Positions 6,186 through 8,039 of a stretch of 8,039 nucleotides of DNA are shown one piece after another; the first letter of the stretch is position 1; every line of letters starts with the position of its first letter. Made by a program: the position numbers and the translations under genes. This stretch comes from Bacillota bacterium. Its GTDB lineage: Bacteria; Bacillota; Limnochordia; Darwinibacteriales; Darwinibacteriaceae. The DNA is taken from contig JAAZLY010000063.1 of the NCBI GenBank assembly GCA_012799115.1, positions 1 to 8,039 on the forward strand, read 5' to 3'. Under the pieces are notes generated by a model. The model was given only the letters and a program-made list of their open reading frames with translations. It was not told the DNA's origin and ran no database searches.

Positions 6186-6860
6186 ATGGATGATAAGCAA
6201 ACGGCGACTGCAGCTGCCGCAAAGGGCTCTACTCCCGTTCGCAACTGGACGGAAGAAGAAAAGGATGTCGTCTGGAGGCAAGCTACGGAGGCCAAGGCCG
6301 AAGGATTGCCCCTTACAGAGGCATTCAGACGCTGTGCCAAACTCCTTCCCCATCGGTCCGAGGCCGCTATTGGCATGCTCTACTACAATGTACTACGTAA
6401 GGAACGGGAAGAACCCACCTTGACCGTAAAGAAGACTCGCTCGGAGTTCGTGGTGGACCCACGGCTCCTCGAAGCCTTTCAGGGTCTCCCAGAATACATG
6501 CACGAACTGCACAAGAAACTCTGTTCTTTAGAGGAGCGGGTCAAGCAGCCAGATCCTGCGGCCATCCTGAAGGCCTTAGGCCAAATAGCCCTAAACCTGA
6601 ACGACGAAGATCAACACGAGGTCAAACTCAAGGAACTGCAGGAAGAAAACCAGGCGCTCCGGGAGAGAAACCGCGAACTAGAAGAAGATCTGAAGACGTT
6701 GAAGGAAGCTTACGACGATGCTTTGGGCATCTATGATATGTTCACAAATATGGCTTCCATTTCACAGATCATGAGTCTTGGCGATTTTAAACAACAAATG
6801 AAAACCACCCTCGACAAGTGGGGAAATGTCTTGGATATCACCTTAGCAAGAAGCGTATAG
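6186..6860 (+). CDS. Myb/SANT-like DNA-binding protein with coiled coil, probable RsfA/YlbO-family regulator
   Basis: A 224-residue soluble, charged protein. Residues about 19-72 form a Myb/SANT-like helical domain. It opens with NWTEEE (W21), continues through AFRRCAKLLPHRSEAAIG and ends at LYYNVLRKE (Y66, Y67). This is the layout of the RsfA family, whose Bacillus members bind DNA and tune sigma-F-dependent genes in the forespore. A linker with a second helical patch follows (about 95-140). Next comes a clear coiled coil at about 145-180, rich in Glu, Leu, Lys and Arg, which suggests an oligomer. The last 45 residues hold aromatic and Met-rich helices that I cannot assign. The start is chosen from the AAGGAGG spacing. 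The gene follows rqcH by 85 bases on the same strand and probably has its own promoter. It ends at a strong hairpin. Family assignment rests on pattern likeness, not a search; a spore role is inferred. Confidence 0.7.
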   Translation: MDDKQTATAAAAKGSTPVRNWTEEEKDVVWRQATEAKAEGLPLTEAFRRCAKLLPHRSEAAIGMLYYNVLRKEREEPTLTVKKTRSEFVVDPRLLEAFQGLPEYMHELHKKLCSLEERVKQPDPAAILKALGQIALNLNDEDQHEVKLKELQEENQALRERNRELEEDLKTLKEAYDDALGIYDMFTNMASISQIMSLGDFKQQMKTTLDKWGNVLDITLARSV

Positions 6861-6863
6861 AAA

Positions 6864-6892
6864 AGAAGGATGGGCCTATAACCCATCCTTCT
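6864..6892. terminator. Bidirectional intrinsic terminator between convergent genes
   Basis: An 11-bp perfect stem, AGAAGGATGGG (6864-6874) with its complement at 6882-6892, encloses a 7-base loop. It begins four bases after the stop codon of the RsfA-like gene. The T-run is better on the minus strand (TTCTTTTCTATACG after the stem), where it would end the permease transcript; on the plus strand the tail is only AATGTTTA. It lies 14 bases beyond the permease stop codon. Confidence 0.8.
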
Positions 6893-6905
6893 AATGTTTA
6901 AGAGC

Positions 6906-8039
6906 CTAACCTAAATACATGAAACGAATGACGAAGAGGACCCCAAGGATATAGGTGAGCCAATGAACCTCTTTAGCCTTACCGCAGGCAAGCTTGATAA
7001 TGGGATACACTACAAAGCCTAGAGCAATACCTGTGGCAATGCTGTAGGTAAAGGGCATGGCAGCAATCGCTATAAAGGCTGGTAGAGCCTCATCCATCGA
7101 GTTCCAATCAATGTTGACGACAGGCTTCAGCATCATGGCACCAACTACAATCAGAGCCGGTGCAGTGGCCGCGGCTGGTACAATACCAATGATGGGCAAG
7201 AAGAAGATGGACAAGAAGAAACAGAGAGCTGTGATGATGTTGGCAAATCCGGTCCTACCACCCACCGCCACACCAGCAGCAGATTCCACATAGGTTGTCA
7301 CAGTTGGAGTGCCAAAGAAAGCTCCAGCTACGGTTCCTATGGCATCAGCCATTAGGGCTCGAGAGGCTCGAGGAAGCCTGCCGTCTTTATCAAGGAAACC
7401 CGCATTCTGTGAGACACCAATGAGCGTACCGATGGTGTCAAACATATCTACAAAGAGGAAGGCAAAGATGACTTCGACCAATCCCAAGCCCAAGGCTCCA
7501 CGAATGTCAAGTTTGCCAAAGACAGGTGCCCATGTTGCAAATCTGGGAATTTGGATGAAGCCATTTGGCATTGGGGTTACACCCATGGGTATGCCAATAA
7601 TCGTCGTGGCGAGAATCCCCCACAAAATAGCTCCCCTTACGTTACGGGCAATCAGGATTCCTGTGATGATAATACCAATGGCAGCCAATACCGTGGCGGG
7701 CTCAGAAAAACTACCCAAGGCAAGCATGGTGGCCGGATCATCGACAACGAGTCCTGCGTTTTGCACACCAATAAAGGCAATAAAGAGACCAATACCAGCA
7801 CTGATTGCAGACTTTAGGGTAGCTGGTACCGCTTCAATAATCATCTCCCGGATACCAGAGAGAGAAAGCAATACGAAAACGATACCCGAAATGAACACTG
7901 CTCCCAAAGCAGTCTGCCAGGTATAACCCATACCAAAGACAACAGAATAGGTGAAGTAGGCATTTAAGCCCATCCCCGGGGCTAAGGCAAAGGGGTAGTT
8001 GGCCAAGAATGCCATGAGCACGGTTGCTAGAATGGCCGA
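6906..8039 (-). CDS. NCS2/AzgA-family purine permease, 5' end cut by window edge
   Basis: The frame is open to the right edge and gives 377 residues; full family members are about 430-450, so 50-60 N-terminal residues lie outside. The product is a multi-helix membrane transporter that takes up nucleobases by proton symport. AzgA-type proteins (PbuG, PbuO, AdeP, GhxP) carry hypoxanthine, guanine or adenine. Seen: NYPFALAPGMGLNAYF near the edge, the FVDMFDTIGTLIGVS helix with the preceding conserved Glu (LVEVIFAF), and ESAAGVAVGGRTG, the AzgA form of the NCS2 signature. The C-terminus, KEVHWLTYILGVLFVIRFMYLG, is also typical. GTG 8021-8019 is an internal valine and not the start: the codons above it read SAILAT and continue the third membrane helix. 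The gene converges on the RsfA-like gene across a shared terminator. Exact substrate cannot be told from sequence. The promoter, and any purine riboswitch, would lie outside the window. Confidence 0.93.
   Translation of the reverse strand, partial: SAILATVLMAFLANYPFALAPGMGLNAYFTYSVVFGMGYTWQTALGAVFISGIVFVLLSLSGIREMIIEAVPATLKSAISAGIGLFIAFIGVQNAGLVVDDPATMLALGSFSEPATVLAAIGIIITGILIARNVRGAILWGILATTIIGIPMGVTPMPNGFIQIPRFATWAPVFGKLDIRGALGLGLVEVIFAFLFVDMFDTIGTLIGVSQNAGFLDKDGRLPRASRALMADAIGTVAGAFFGTPTVTTYVESAAGVAVGGRTGFANIITALCFFLSIFFLPIIGIVPAAATAPALIVVGAMMLKPVVNIDWNSMDEALPAFIAIAAMPFTYSIATGIALGFVVYPIIKLACGKAKEVHWLTYILGVLFVIRFMYLG

Noticed and set aside
7309..7926. Plus-strand open frame of 205 codons opposite the permease
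   Set aside because: Long antisense frames are common opposite hydrophobic membrane genes; the Ala/Pro/Ile-rich product has no motif, and the permease frame is certain.

Overview
The window looks like ordinary chromosomal core DNA of a Gram-positive bacterium of the phylum Bacillota (Firmicutes). Three things point that way. The Ca2+-ATPase, RqcH and YicC neighbours match, as I recall it, the yloA-yloB-yloC order of Bacillus subtilis. The ribosome binding sites are strong and purine-rich, with GTG and TTG starts. The small regulator resembles the RsfA family of spore-formers. Base composition looks moderate, neither AT-rich nor GC-rich. I cannot name the genus.

Layout, left to right. Bases 1-667 (minus) hold the first 222 codons of a YicC/YloC-type endoribonuclease that runs off the left edge. 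Bases 759-3449 (minus) hold a complete SERCA-like P-type Ca2+-ATPase with every catalytic motif. Bases 3535-4269 (minus) hold a small exported tetratricopeptide-repeat (TPR) protein, closed by a hairpin terminator. A roughly 100-base divergent intergenic region follows, with a good sigma-A-type promoter facing right. Bases 4379-6100 (plus) encode RqcH, the bacterial NEMF/Rqc2 homologue that adds alanine tails to stalled nascent chains. Bases 6186-6860 (plus) encode a Myb/SANT-like DNA-binding protein with a coiled coil, probably of the RsfA/YlbO kind. A strong hairpin at 6864-6892 separates it from a convergent AzgA-type (NCS2) purine permease at 6906-8039 (minus), whose first 50-60 codons lie beyond the right edge.

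The genes do not form one pathway. RqcH (ribosome rescue) and YicC (RNA turnover) are housekeeping functions. The Ca2+-ATPase and the permease handle transport. The TPR protein is probably an extracytoplasmic scaffold. I see no mobile element, CRISPR array, tRNA, rRNA, toxin-antitoxin pair or phage-defence island. The most interesting points are the RsfA-like regulator with its possible forespore-type promoter and overlapping inverted repeat, and a Glu-to-Gln change in helix M8 of the Ca2+ pump. Several gene starts are also better placed than the longest open frame suggests. No gap between genes exceeds about 110 bases.
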